Source of the DNA: CAXGUU01 sp964012875
GTDB lineage: Bacteria > Pseudomonadota > Gammaproteobacteria > Ga0077536
NCBI GenBank assembly: GCA_964012875.1
Contig: CAXGUU010000061.1
Coordinates: 1-12,663, forward strand
Length of the DNA: 12,663 nt
Reading direction: 5' to 3'
The first letter of the stretch is position 1. Every line of letters begins with the position of its first letter. The notes beneath the pieces are model-generated. The model was not told the origin of the DNA, did not search any database, and saw only the letters and a list, made by a program, of their open reading frames with translations. The position numbers and the translations under genes were made by a program. Shown here piece after piece: positions 5,096 to 11,623 of this stretch.

Positions 5096-7420
5096 ATGAG
5101 TCGATGGGCACGGTTTGAAACACACTTCCCACACTGGGTAATTCACCGCCGCTGGGTAATTATCTCGGTCAGCGTGATCTTAGTCGGCCTCGCGGCTGCG
5201 GGAGCGCGGCACCTGGCTTTTACGAATAGTTACCGCACGTATTTTGAACCCACCGATCCGCAGCGAGTTGCGTTCGATCTGGTCGAGAACACCTATACAA
5301 AAGACGATGGCATCCTCCTCGTGGTCGCGCCGAAAAACGGGCAGGTCTTTTCCCGCGAAACACTGGCTGTAATCGCTGAGTTAACGGCTCAAAGCTGGCA
5401 GGTACCGCATTCAAACCGAGTCGACTCGATCACGAATTTCCAGCACACAAGGGCGCTGGAGGATGATCTATTCGTCGGCGATCTGGTGCCCGATCCGCAA
5501 GCGTTGGATGCGCAGGATTTGAAACGGATACAGTCGATCGCACTTGCTGAGCCCACGCTGGTCAATGCTCTGGTCTCGGCCAGGGCGCATGTCAGCGCCA
5601 TCAACATCAATTTACAGGTGCCGGGGATCAATGAGACCCGCGAATTCCCTGAAGCCGTTCTGTTCGCGCGAGCCCTGCTCGAGGAAGCGGAGCAAAAATA
5701 TCCCCAGATCGATTTTTACATGAGTGGCCTGGGCGCGATGCACTACGCCTTCACCGAGGCTGCGTTCGAGGATATGACGCAACTCATTCCAATCAGCTTC
5801 GCGTTAATGCTGATCCTCCTAGCGGTTTTGGCGGGCGGTATTAAAGGTACCTTGGCGACGATCCTGGTTATCGCTTTTTCGGTCCTTGCTGCCATGGGTT
5901 TTGCTGGCTACGTTGGCTACAAAATCACCCCTACGATGGCGCCAGCGCCTAATGTAATTCTGACCGTCGCTGTCGCCAACTGTGTACATATTCTCATTTC
6001 TTACTTGCACGGTCTGGGTGAGGGCGAGACACGGGAACAGGCGATCGACGAGAGCCTGCGCATTAACCTCCACCCTGTTGCGCTGGCGAGCCTGACAACG
6101 GCGACAGGTTTTCTGACCATGAATTTTTCAGATGTTCCACCATTTCAACAAATGGGCAACGTGATTGCTGCCGGTGTCGTCGTTTCGTTTCTTCTTTCGA
6201 TCACATTCCTTCCTGCGCTCTTGGCCGTGTTACCTCAAAGCAAGGTGCGCGAGGGGACGGCGGGTAACGCCGGAAGCAACCGGGTCGCGCAATTTGTTGT
6301 TGCGCACCGCAATATCTTGCTCTGGAGCACGAGCCTTGTGCTTATAGTTCTGATCGCGCAGCTGCCGCGTAACGATATCAACGATAATCCGATTCAGTTT
6401 TTTAACGAGTCGATGGAGTTTCGCCGCGACGCTAACTTCACGCTTGAAAACCTGACAGGCTTGTACCGTATTCATTACTCGTTGGCAGCTGAAAACTCAG
6501 GCGGCATCAGCGAGCCGGCCTATCTGGAGCAACTCGATGCCTGGGCGAACTGGTGGCGTTCACAACCCGGGGTCGTACATGTCAGCTCGCTCAGCGACAC
6601 CATGCGGCGGCTGAACAAAAACATGCATGGCGATGATCCTGATGCCTACGTACTGCCGCAAAATCGGGAACTGGCAGCGCAATACCTGTTGCTTTACGAA
6701 ATGTCACTGCCTTATGGCCTAGATTTAAACAACCAGATCAATGTCGACAAATCGGCGACCCGCATCATCGTGACTATCCAGCCCATGAAAATGACTGAAA
6801 TTCTGGAACTTGCTGAACATGGTGAGAGCTGGTTGAAAAGTAACGGTCCTAACGTTACTGGTCATCACGGTACCGGCATGATCATGATGTTTTCCCATCT
6901 GACATTGGAAAATACGTTCTCGATGTTATTCGGTACGGGTGTGGCCATTGTTTTGATTGGCGCGGTGCTGATGCTGGCGCTACGCTCGTTCAATCTCGGG
7001 CTATTGAGTCTCATACCCAACCTGACGCCGATTGCGGCAGGCTTTGGTATCTGGGCAATCTTCAACGGCAGCGTGGGTATGGCATTGTCAATCGTAGGCA
7101 GCATGACCTTGGGGATCGTGGTCGATGACACCGTACATTTCATGAGCAAGTATCTGCGCGCGAGACGCGAACAGGGGCTGAATACTGAGGAGGCCGTGCG
7201 CTATGCCATCAATACGGTCGGGCGGGCGTTGTTGGTGACTTCGATGGTCCTGATCGGCGGATTCCTCGTACTCGCGTTTTCTAACTTTCAGTTGAATTCA
7301 TACATGGGTGTGATGGTCGCACTGGTGATAGCGCTCGCGCTGATTGCGGTGTTTCTGCTGCTGCCCCCAATGTTGATTGTGCTCGACAGGTTTTTCGGTC
7401 TGTCAAAACAGAGTGCATGA
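5096..7420 (+). CDS. RND-superfamily exporter, MMPL/COG1033 type
   Basis: A 774-residue inner membrane protein with two related halves. Each half has one helix, a large periplasmic loop, then a block of five helices. First half: WVIHRRWVIISVSVILVGLA as first helix, loop to about residue 225, then the helix block with APAPNVILTVAVANCVHILI and SLTTATGFLTMNFSDVPPF. Second half: NILLWSTSLVLIVLIAQLP, loop to about 605, then SIVGSMTLGIVVDDTVHFMS, with the paired Asp typical of proton-relay residues in RND helix 4/10. Relatives of this type export lipids, hopanoids or other hydrophobic molecules; the substrate here cannot be read. ATG 5096 was chosen because AGGAA lies 7 nt upstream; ATGs at 5072 and 5081 and a TTG at 5048 are also in frame. 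No adaptor or outer-membrane partner gene is adjacent. Confidence 0.9.
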   Translation: MSRWARFETHFPHWVIHRRWVIISVSVILVGLAAAGARHLAFTNSYRTYFEPTDPQRVAFDLVENTYTKDDGILLVVAPKNGQVFSRETLAVIAELTAQSWQVPHSNRVDSITNFQHTRALEDDLFVGDLVPDPQALDAQDLKRIQSIALAEPTLVNALVSARAHVSAININLQVPGINETREFPEAVLFARALLEEAEQKYPQIDFYMSGLGAMHYAFTEAAFEDMTQLIPISFALMLILLAVLAGGIKGTLATILVIAFSVLAAMGFAGYVGYKITPTMAPAPNVILTVAVANCVHILISYLHGLGEGETREQAIDESLRINLHPVALASLTTATGFLTMNFSDVPPFQQMGNVIAAGVVVSFLLSITFLPALLAVLPQSKVREGTAGNAGSNRVAQFVVAHRNILLWSTSLVLIVLIAQLPRNDINDNPIQFFNESMEFRRDANFTLENLTGLYRIHYSLAAENSGGISEPAYLEQLDAWANWWRSQPGVVHVSSLSDTMRRLNKNMHGDDPDAYVLPQNRELAAQYLLLYEMSLPYGLDLNNQINVDKSATRIIVTIQPMKMTEILELAEHGESWLKSNGPNVTGHHGTGMIMMFSHLTLENTFSMLFGTGVAIVLIGAVLMLALRSFNLGLLSLIPNLTPIAAGFGIWAIFNGSVGMALSIVGSMTLGIVVDDTVHFMSKYLRARREQGLNTEEAVRYAINTVGRALLVTSMVLIGGFLVLAFSNFQLNSYMGVMVALVIALALIAVFLLLPPMLIVLDRFFGLSKQSA

Positions 7421-7596
7421 GCTCGAATAGGACTGAAACCGGGCCGGGTAAGGTGCCACAAATCACCAGGGCGTAGCCGATGCCTGACAGGACACTTCAG
7501 ACACTGCCGGTCGACAAGGGGCCGGAGGTCACCTACGCGGATTGTTCGTGCATTAAACCCGCAGGGGTAAAGCGCCACTGAACCCGGTGTGTCCGC

Positions 7597-7602
7597 TAAA
7601 AT
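7597..7602 (+). promoter_or_regulatory. Possible -10 element for purK-purE
   Basis: TAAAAT matches the sigma-70 -10 consensus in five of six positions and is 62 nt before the chosen purK ATG. No good -35 partner is visible. The 244 bp between the exporter and purK shows no coding frame that I believe, and no PurR-type box was recognised. Confidence 0.3.
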
Positions 7603-7664
7603 GTGATCTCCGATTCAGACTCATTCTCAATGAATATCTGCTCAAGCAACAATCTATCCTCGTC

Positions 7665-8837
7665 ATGAATGTCGCTAAGTCTCCCACCCCTCCGCAAGAT
7701 CAGCGTACGAAACCGATCACTCGGATCGGTATTGCTGGCGGTGGCCAGTTGGCTCGAATGATGGCGGAGCCGGCGCGGCACCTTGGGCTTGATCTCGTTG
7801 TCCTCGATCCCGATGCCGCCTGTTCGGCATCCGGGCTTATCGACGAGGTGATTGTCGGTGAGCTCGATGATGCGGCGGCGATTACCGCGCTGGCTGCCCG
7901 TTCGGATGTCGTCACCTTCGAGATCGAGCGCGTCAGTGTTGAAGCCCTGAAAAATCTCGAAGCGGCAGGAGCCGTGGTGCGGCCATCGGCACGAACGCTG
8001 GAAATCATTCAGGACAAACTGAAGCAAAAGCGATTTCTACGTGATCTCGGCGTGCCGACGAGCGCTTTTGAGGCGATTACTGATCCCTCGGCTTTGGCGT
8101 CTCAGCTGCCATTCGTCTGGAAAGCCCGTCGGGACGGCTACGATGGCCGCGGTGTGGCAATCGTCAGAGACACTGCAGACATCGAACGTCTGCCGGCAGT
8201 CGACGCACTGCGCGAAGATTTAATTGATATCGAATTCGAGTTCGCGACTCAAATTGGCCGTGATGTTTCCGGCAACTCGGTAGACTACCCGCTGGTCGAC
8301 ATGCAAATGGATCCCCACGCGCACGTCATGCTGCGGACCGTTGCACCGGCGTCGGTCCCGGTGGAAATCGCTCGGCAAAGCCACGAAATCGCCCGTACGA
8401 TTGCTGATGCCCTTGATTTCGTCGGTATGTTGGCCCTCGAGTTTTTCGTCGACCGCGGCGGCGTCACTTATGTCAATGAACTGTCGCCGCGGCCGCACAA
8501 CTCCGCTCATTACACGATCGAAGCGTGCGAGACGTCCCAGTTTGAACAGCACTTAAGGGCGGTCGCCGGATTGCCGCTGGGCTCGAGCGCGCTGCGCCAC
8601 GCCGCGGTGACGTTTAATGTGCTCGGGGCGCCATCCGCCTACGGCAAACCGAAATACGTCGGGTTTGGTGCCGAATTGGGTGATGCAAACATTGCAGTCC
8701 ACAGTTACGATAAGCCGGAGGTGCGCCCCGGCCGCAAGATGGGCCATGCGACCGTCGTTGCCCCAACCCCGGAAGCGGCAATTGCGCTCGCTGACAGGGT
8801 CGAACCTCTGATTAGGGCGGAAAGTTTTGATGAATGA
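7665..8837 (+). CDS. purK: PurK, N5-carboxyaminoimidazole ribonucleotide synthase
   Basis: ATP-grasp enzyme that makes N5-CAIR from AIR, bicarbonate and ATP in purine synthesis. From ATG 7665 it has 390 residues, normal for the family. Visible in order: the N-terminal motif IGIAGGGQLARMMAEPARHLGLDL (about 21-44), TFEIERVSVEAL (family usually has TFExE), the ATP-grasp lid FVWKARRDGYDGRG, the metal/ATP site region ALEFFVDRGG, and the signature VNELSPRPHNSAHYTIEACE followed by SQFEQHLRAVAGLPLG. The frame is open upstream to a GTG at 7587, but those 26 residues do not resemble PurK. ATG 7665 itself lacks a ribosome site, so the start is moderately sure. The 3' end overlaps purE by 8 nt. The order purK then purE is the reverse of the common purEK operon. 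Confidence 0.95.
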   Translation: MNVAKSPTPPQDQRTKPITRIGIAGGGQLARMMAEPARHLGLDLVVLDPDAACSASGLIDEVIVGELDDAAAITALAARSDVVTFEIERVSVEALKNLEAAGAVVRPSARTLEIIQDKLKQKRFLRDLGVPTSAFEAITDPSALASQLPFVWKARRDGYDGRGVAIVRDTADIERLPAVDALREDLIDIEFEFATQIGRDVSGNSVDYPLVDMQMDPHAHVMLRTVAPASVPVEIARQSHEIARTIADALDFVGMLALEFFVDRGGVTYVNELSPRPHNSAHYTIEACETSQFEQHLRAVAGLPLGSSALRHAAVTFNVLGAPSAYGKPKYVGFGAELGDANIAVHSYDKPEVRPGRKMGHATVVAPTPEAAIALADRVEPLIRAESFDE

Positions 8838-9342
8838 TGTAACACCTCTGGCATCCATCGTGATGGGCAGCAAGTCCGACCTTCACGTGATGCAGACCGC
8901 TGCCGATTGCCTGACAGCACTGGAAGTGCCATTCGAAATCGACATCGTTTCAGCGCATCGTACCCCGAAGAAGTTATACGAATACGCCGAAGGCCTGCGC
9001 GAACGAGGCATCGCCGCGGTCATCGCGGGCGCCGGCGGTGCCGCCCACTTACCGGGCATGATAGCGGCGCAGACAATCGTCCCCGTCATCGGCGTGCCGG
9101 TATCGGCAACAAAGCTTGACGGCCTGGACTCCCTGCTCTCGATCGTACAGATGCCGGCTGGTGTACCGGTGGCGACCGTTGCAATTGACAACGCTGAGAA
9201 CGCGGCCATCCTCGCGGCGCAGATAGTGGCCTTGCGGCTGCCGGGACTTCACGATCGGCTGCAGGCGCACAAAGATTCTTTGAAGGACAAGGTCAACAAT
9301 GGCGCCCGCGAGGTCGCCACAGTTTCAGTTCCTCGGCAATGA
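8830..9342 (+). CDS. purE: PurE, N5-carboxyaminoimidazole ribonucleotide mutase (class I)
   Basis: Converts N5-CAIR to CAIR, the step after PurK. 170 residues from ATG 8830. Visible motifs: VMGSKSDLHVM (substrate phosphate loop), the catalytic-histidine segment VSAHRTPKKLYEY, AGAGGAAHLPGMIAAQT and VPVSATKLDGLDSLLSIVQMPAGVPVATVAI, all characteristic of class I PurE. The presence of PurK next door supports the N5-CAIR route. The ATG overlaps the purK 3' end and follows GGAAAG with suitable spacing; a TTG one codon earlier is less likely. The C-terminus is slightly longer than typical (KDSLKDKVNNGAREVATVSV). The stop overlaps the next ORF's ATG (ATGA). Confidence 0.96.
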   Translation: MNDVTPLASIVMGSKSDLHVMQTAADCLTALEVPFEIDIVSAHRTPKKLYEYAEGLRERGIAAVIAGAGGAAHLPGMIAAQTIVPVIGVPVSATKLDGLDSLLSIVQMPAGVPVATVAIDNAENAAILAAQIVALRLPGLHDRLQAHKDSLKDKVNNGAREVATVSVPRQ

Positions 9343-9551
9343 TTGCCGCGCCGGATCGATCGCGATTCGTTGGCTCTCAAGCGCATCCCCGGTTCGCGGG
9401 ACTCGAATCACAACATGACGCCGTAAAAGCAGAGCGCGATGCCATTAAGGCTGCGCTTAATGCCCACGGCATCGAATTCGATAACGAGCATTTTGAGGCC
9501 TCTACAGACGAACTGCGAATAGCCGAGATCGATAGCGATACGCTGCCTTAA
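9339..9551 (+). CDS. Small unknown protein, coupled to purE
   Basis: A 70-codon ORF whose ATG overlaps the purE stop (ATGA), the usual layout of translationally coupled genes. I do not recognise it. Residues 25-45 (SQHDAVKAERDAIKAALNAHG) look like a short amphipathic, coiled-coil-prone helix, followed by an acidic tail (FDNEHFEASTDELRIAEIDS). No membrane segment, no cysteine. Its TAA lies in the TTAA shared with the convergent mtd gene. The acidic, alanine-rich composition looks like protein rather than random sequence, but it could still be a chance ORF. Confidence comes mainly from the overlap and the intact frame. Confidence 0.5.
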   Translation: MIAAPDRSRFVGSQAHPRFAGLESQHDAVKAERDAIKAALNAHGIEFDNEHFEASTDELRIAEIDSDTLP

Positions 9552-10414
9552 GCCGGTTTTTCTCCCAGCGCTTTCTTGCTGAGCGGCGCGCCGCTGGTAG
9601 CGTGGGGTGTGCGTAATACGCTATCCGCGCCTTTTTCCAGTTCTCGGGCTTCGTCAGCAAGGCGCGCCGCCGTCCGCAACATCTCGTGGCCGGCCGTCAC
9701 AAGGGTGATGTACTTTTCGGAGTCCTGCTCAACGAAGCAGCCTTTGGTTGTCACGCCGGCAACGGCTTCAGCGACACTGAGCGCCGCGTAAGCCTTTGCG
9801 GCCGCGTACGGATTGTCAAAACCGCCGGCATTGATGGCCTTTTCCGCATTCAGGGTAATCGTCGGCAGTGCCGGCTGATCGCCTGATTTCAGGTCTTCGA
9901 TGACGTGGTCAAGTTCGTTTTGAACAGCGCGCAATACACCGGTGGCTGCGAGGATCTTGATCACGTCGCTGTTAAACAGCGCCATTTCGGTCGGGTCTAG
10001 GAATTCGCGGCGGGCACCGATCATGGGGTCGGCCGGCAGGATAAAAAATCCCAGGTTGTCAGGGACGTTTTTGACCTGCTTGCCTTCGTCGTTTTTCTTG
10101 AAGAATGCTTTTTTTGACGGCGCATCACCGATGGCAATGGTAATGACGCCAGCTTCGACCAGCGCATTGCGCGCCGCAGTCGGCCCCGGCAGCGCCGCGT
10201 TCGGGCTGACGATCAGCACGAGATCGGCTTTATAGGCGAGACACTGTGCCGTTACCGCTTCACAAGACGCCGGATCAAGTTTTGCGCCGCTGGTGAACGA
10301 CCGGGTATCCAGATCTTCGCGGTCGGCACGCTCGTCGAACAACAGGTCAAGCAATGGGGCCGCACCGATGCAACCGAGTTTCACTACACCGAGTTTAAAT
10401 TCAGCATCCGCCAT
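9548..10414 (-). CDS. mtd: Mtd homologue, F420-dependent methylene-tetrahydromethanopterin dehydrogenase family
   Basis: A 288-residue protein that matches the archaeal Mtd family along its whole length: KLGVVKLGCIGAAPLLDLLF then DERADREDLDTR near the N-terminus, SGAKLDP, VLIVSPNAALPGPTAAR, the very characteristic ADPMIGARREFLDPTEMALF then NSDVIKILAATGVLRAVQNE, NPYAAAKAYAALSVAEAV, GCFVEQDSEKYI, AGHEMLRTAARLADEARELE and VLRTPHATSGAPLSKKALGE at the end. In methanogens Mtd interconverts methylene- and methenyl-H4MPT with coenzyme F420. Bacteria with H4MPT pathways usually use the unrelated MtdA/MtdB, so this is unusual for a gammaproteobacterium. Length is close to the archaeal enzymes and no obvious gap is seen. 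A strong AGGAAGG lies just before the ATG. The stop shares TTAA with the convergent small ORF. Family call is firm; electron carrier and pterin in this host are unknown. Confidence 0.93.
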   Translation of the reverse strand: MADAEFKLGVVKLGCIGAAPLLDLLFDERADREDLDTRSFTSGAKLDPASCEAVTAQCLAYKADLVLIVSPNAALPGPTAARNALVEAGVITIAIGDAPSKKAFFKKNDEGKQVKNVPDNLGFFILPADPMIGARREFLDPTEMALFNSDVIKILAATGVLRAVQNELDHVIEDLKSGDQPALPTITLNAEKAINAGGFDNPYAAAKAYAALSVAEAVAGVTTKGCFVEQDSEKYITLVTAGHEMLRTAARLADEARELEKGADSVLRTPHATSGAPLSKKALGEKPA

Positions 10415-10441
10415 CGAAGCCTTCCTGATTATTTTGTCTGG

Positions 10442-10470
10442 ATGTTATCTGATGAGGCATAGTCTGTCGC
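10442..10470 (-). promoter_or_regulatory. Possible mtd promoter
   Basis: On the minus strand GCGACA (10470-10465) and TAACAT (10447-10442) are 17 bp apart; each matches the sigma-70 consensus in four of six positions. The start point would be near 10435, giving a leader of about 20 nt that ends with the AGGAAGG ribosome site. A promoter here would let mtd be transcribed independently of the upstream HiPIP gene. Confidence 0.35.
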
Positions 10471-10480
10471 ACCGATCGGC

Positions 10481-10543
10481 GCGTCGCTCGGTCGATGCGT
10501 TCGCGCGTTGCACCTTACCCGACGCCGCGGCGCCGAGCGACGC
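10481..10543. repeat. 11-bp inverted repeat with 41-bp spacer between HiPIP gene and mtd
   Basis: GCGTCGCTCGG (10481-10491) is the exact reverse complement of CCGAGCGACGC (10533-10543). The spacer is itself GC-rich with several GCG/CGC runs, so the RNA could form a long branched stem. It lies just upstream of the proposed mtd promoter. No T tract follows on either strand. Confidence 0.5.
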
Positions 10544-10633
10544 CCGGTCTGACTGTCGAACTGGCATTATCCGCGTAGGCCCTTCTCGTGGCCGGCGCAC
10601 ACTGATTGCTGGCTGCTGACTTTAGGGTGTCAG

Positions 10634-10957
10634 TTAGCCTGCTTTCTTCGCCCAGGCGCTGCACCAGCCTTTGGCGTTCATCATCTGGCCGGGGAAGATT
10701 GCACAGCCTCCCCATTCGTCACCGCCCTGGTACAGCTGACAATTTGAGCAGTTGCTACCGGCAGCGAAATTCTTGAACGTGGCCGTATCGATGCTGCCCG
10801 CGTCATGCGTGTAGCCCAGCGCCTTGCCCTGAGCGCTCTCTGGATCAGCCCGCTTCATTTCAGCAGCGTGGATCAACGTTGACGGCGTGGCGCACGCAGT
10901 CACGGCGAGTCCTAATGAAAGACGCGCAAAACCGCGACGGTTAGTTCGTTTCAGCAT
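10634..10957 (-). CDS. High-potential iron-sulfur protein (HiPIP), twin-arginine exported
   Basis: A 107-residue precursor. The N-terminus MLKRTNRRGFARLSLGLAVT has the twin-arginine pattern RRGFA plus a hydrophobic stretch; cleavage near IHA/AE (31/32) gives a mature protein of about 75 residues, the usual HiPIP size. The four cluster cysteines are at residues 70, 73, 85 and 99 (CSNC, GGCAIFPG, GWCSAW), and ALGYTHDA provides the conserved tyrosine. HiPIPs carry a [4Fe-4S] cluster at high potential and shuttle electrons in the periplasm between the bc1 complex and oxidases or reaction centres. Cys22 in the signal (VTAC) happens to fit a lipobox, so lipoprotein processing is a minor alternative. 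The frame is open upstream to 11116, but that part has no family resemblance. GAGAG precedes the ATG. 219 bp downstream on the same strand is mtd. Confidence 0.93.
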   Translation of the reverse strand: MLKRTNRRGFARLSLGLAVTACATPSTLIHAAEMKRADPESAQGKALGYTHDAGSIDTATFKNFAAGSNCSNCQLYQGGDEWGGCAIFPGQMMNAKGWCSAWAKKAG

Positions 10958-11027
10958 CGGATTGCTCTCTGAAAATTTAAATTTGGGCCGCACTGTAACC
11001 GAAAGCTCTGTTTTTTTTGCAGCCGCG

Positions 11028-11291
11028 CACCAGTCCCGGGGCGTGCTGTTCGATCTCAAGGGCGACGATTGGTATGCCGCTCGCAGTGTCGAAGTGCAGG
11101 GTGTTGCCCGCGCCAATCATTATCACTTTGATGCTGCAATCCCTGTCTACAGTATCGGCCTGCTAATCGATGGGGCCGGGGCCGACCACTACAGTAGCCC
11201 GGCAGAGAAGGGTCGATCGCGATCGCAACATCATGCTGACGGCTCTGAATCGGGAGAGGGGCGGCTCGGCCTTTTGATCGACGAGCCCTGA
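11028..11291 (+). pseudogene. Remnant of a protein with GLL-D-GDD-Y repeats
   Basis: The plus-strand frame ending with TGA at 11291 contains GVLFDLKGDDWYAARSVEVQ followed by G, later SIGLLIDGAGADHYSS and finally LGLLIDEP at the stop. The aspartates of the three (G)xLxD units are 39 and 37 residues apart, so this looks like about two and a half copies of a 38-residue repeat of the kind G-x-L-x-D-x-x-G-D-D-x-Y seen in some large exported repeat proteins. Upstream the frame runs antisense through the HiPIP signal peptide with no resemblance and no plausible start. I therefore read it as the leftover 3' end of a lost gene. It could instead be the end of a small real gene with an unrecognised start. 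Function unknown. Confidence 0.45.
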
Positions 11292-11369
11292 TCCCGCGTT
11301 GGCCGTGACATCCCGTAACAGGTTATTCTGCGGCTTGTCGTTTGCAGGCGATCACCACCGGTGCAGACC

Positions 11370-11582
11370 ATGAAGAATTCAATCATCCGGCCACTTCAAA
11401 TTGGTATTACACTGATCGTGCTGACCGTCGCCGGCGTCGCAGTCATGGCGATTCTCGGCGTCATGTCGCAGGAGGCTGCTTTGCGCATCGCTTATAATGT
11501 ATCGGCCATCATCGCCGTCTGCATGGTGGCGGGGATAGTCCTGACAGCGCTGTTCGGTACCCGCAACAACGACGGCGACTGA
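11370..11582 (+). CDS. Small membrane protein with two helices
   Basis: A 70-residue protein from ATG 11370 (a GTG three codons earlier is also in frame). Two hydrophobic helices are clear: about residues 7-31 (PLQIGITLIVLTVAGVAVMA and on) and 43-63 (YNVSAIIAVCMVAGIVLTAL), joined by a short polar turn (SQEAALRIA), with a charged tail (GTRNNDGD). I do not recognise a family. It lies 41 nt before arsS on the same strand and may share its transcript. The clean helix pattern argues for a real gene; nothing indicates its function. Confidence 0.6.
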   Translation: MKNSIIRPLQIGITLIVLTVAGVAVMAILGVMSQEAALRIAYNVSAIIAVCMVAGIVLTALFGTRNNDGD

Positions 11583-11623
11583 TGCGGGACCAACGCGCGA
11601 GGGTGAACAAATAGCTACAACGG

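Noticed and set aside
7288..7578. Minus-strand ORF of 96 codons over the RND 3' end and the gap before purK
   Set aside because: Half of it is antisense to the exporter's last membrane helices; no family resemblance.
7587..7664. GTG start for purK adding 26 residues
   Set aside because: The extension does not resemble PurK and overlaps the likely promoter region.
10616..10633. CTGAC...GTCAG hairpin right after the HiPIP stop as terminator
   Set aside because: Five-bp stem, no T tract on the minus strand.
10887..11027. First third of the plus-strand ORF at the HiPIP start region
   Set aside because: It is the antisense of the HiPIP signal peptide and its upstream leader; no independent evidence of coding.
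10958..11116. Longer HiPIP start extending to 11116
   Set aside because: It would bury the twin-arginine signal 53 residues inside the protein and adds sequence with no family match.
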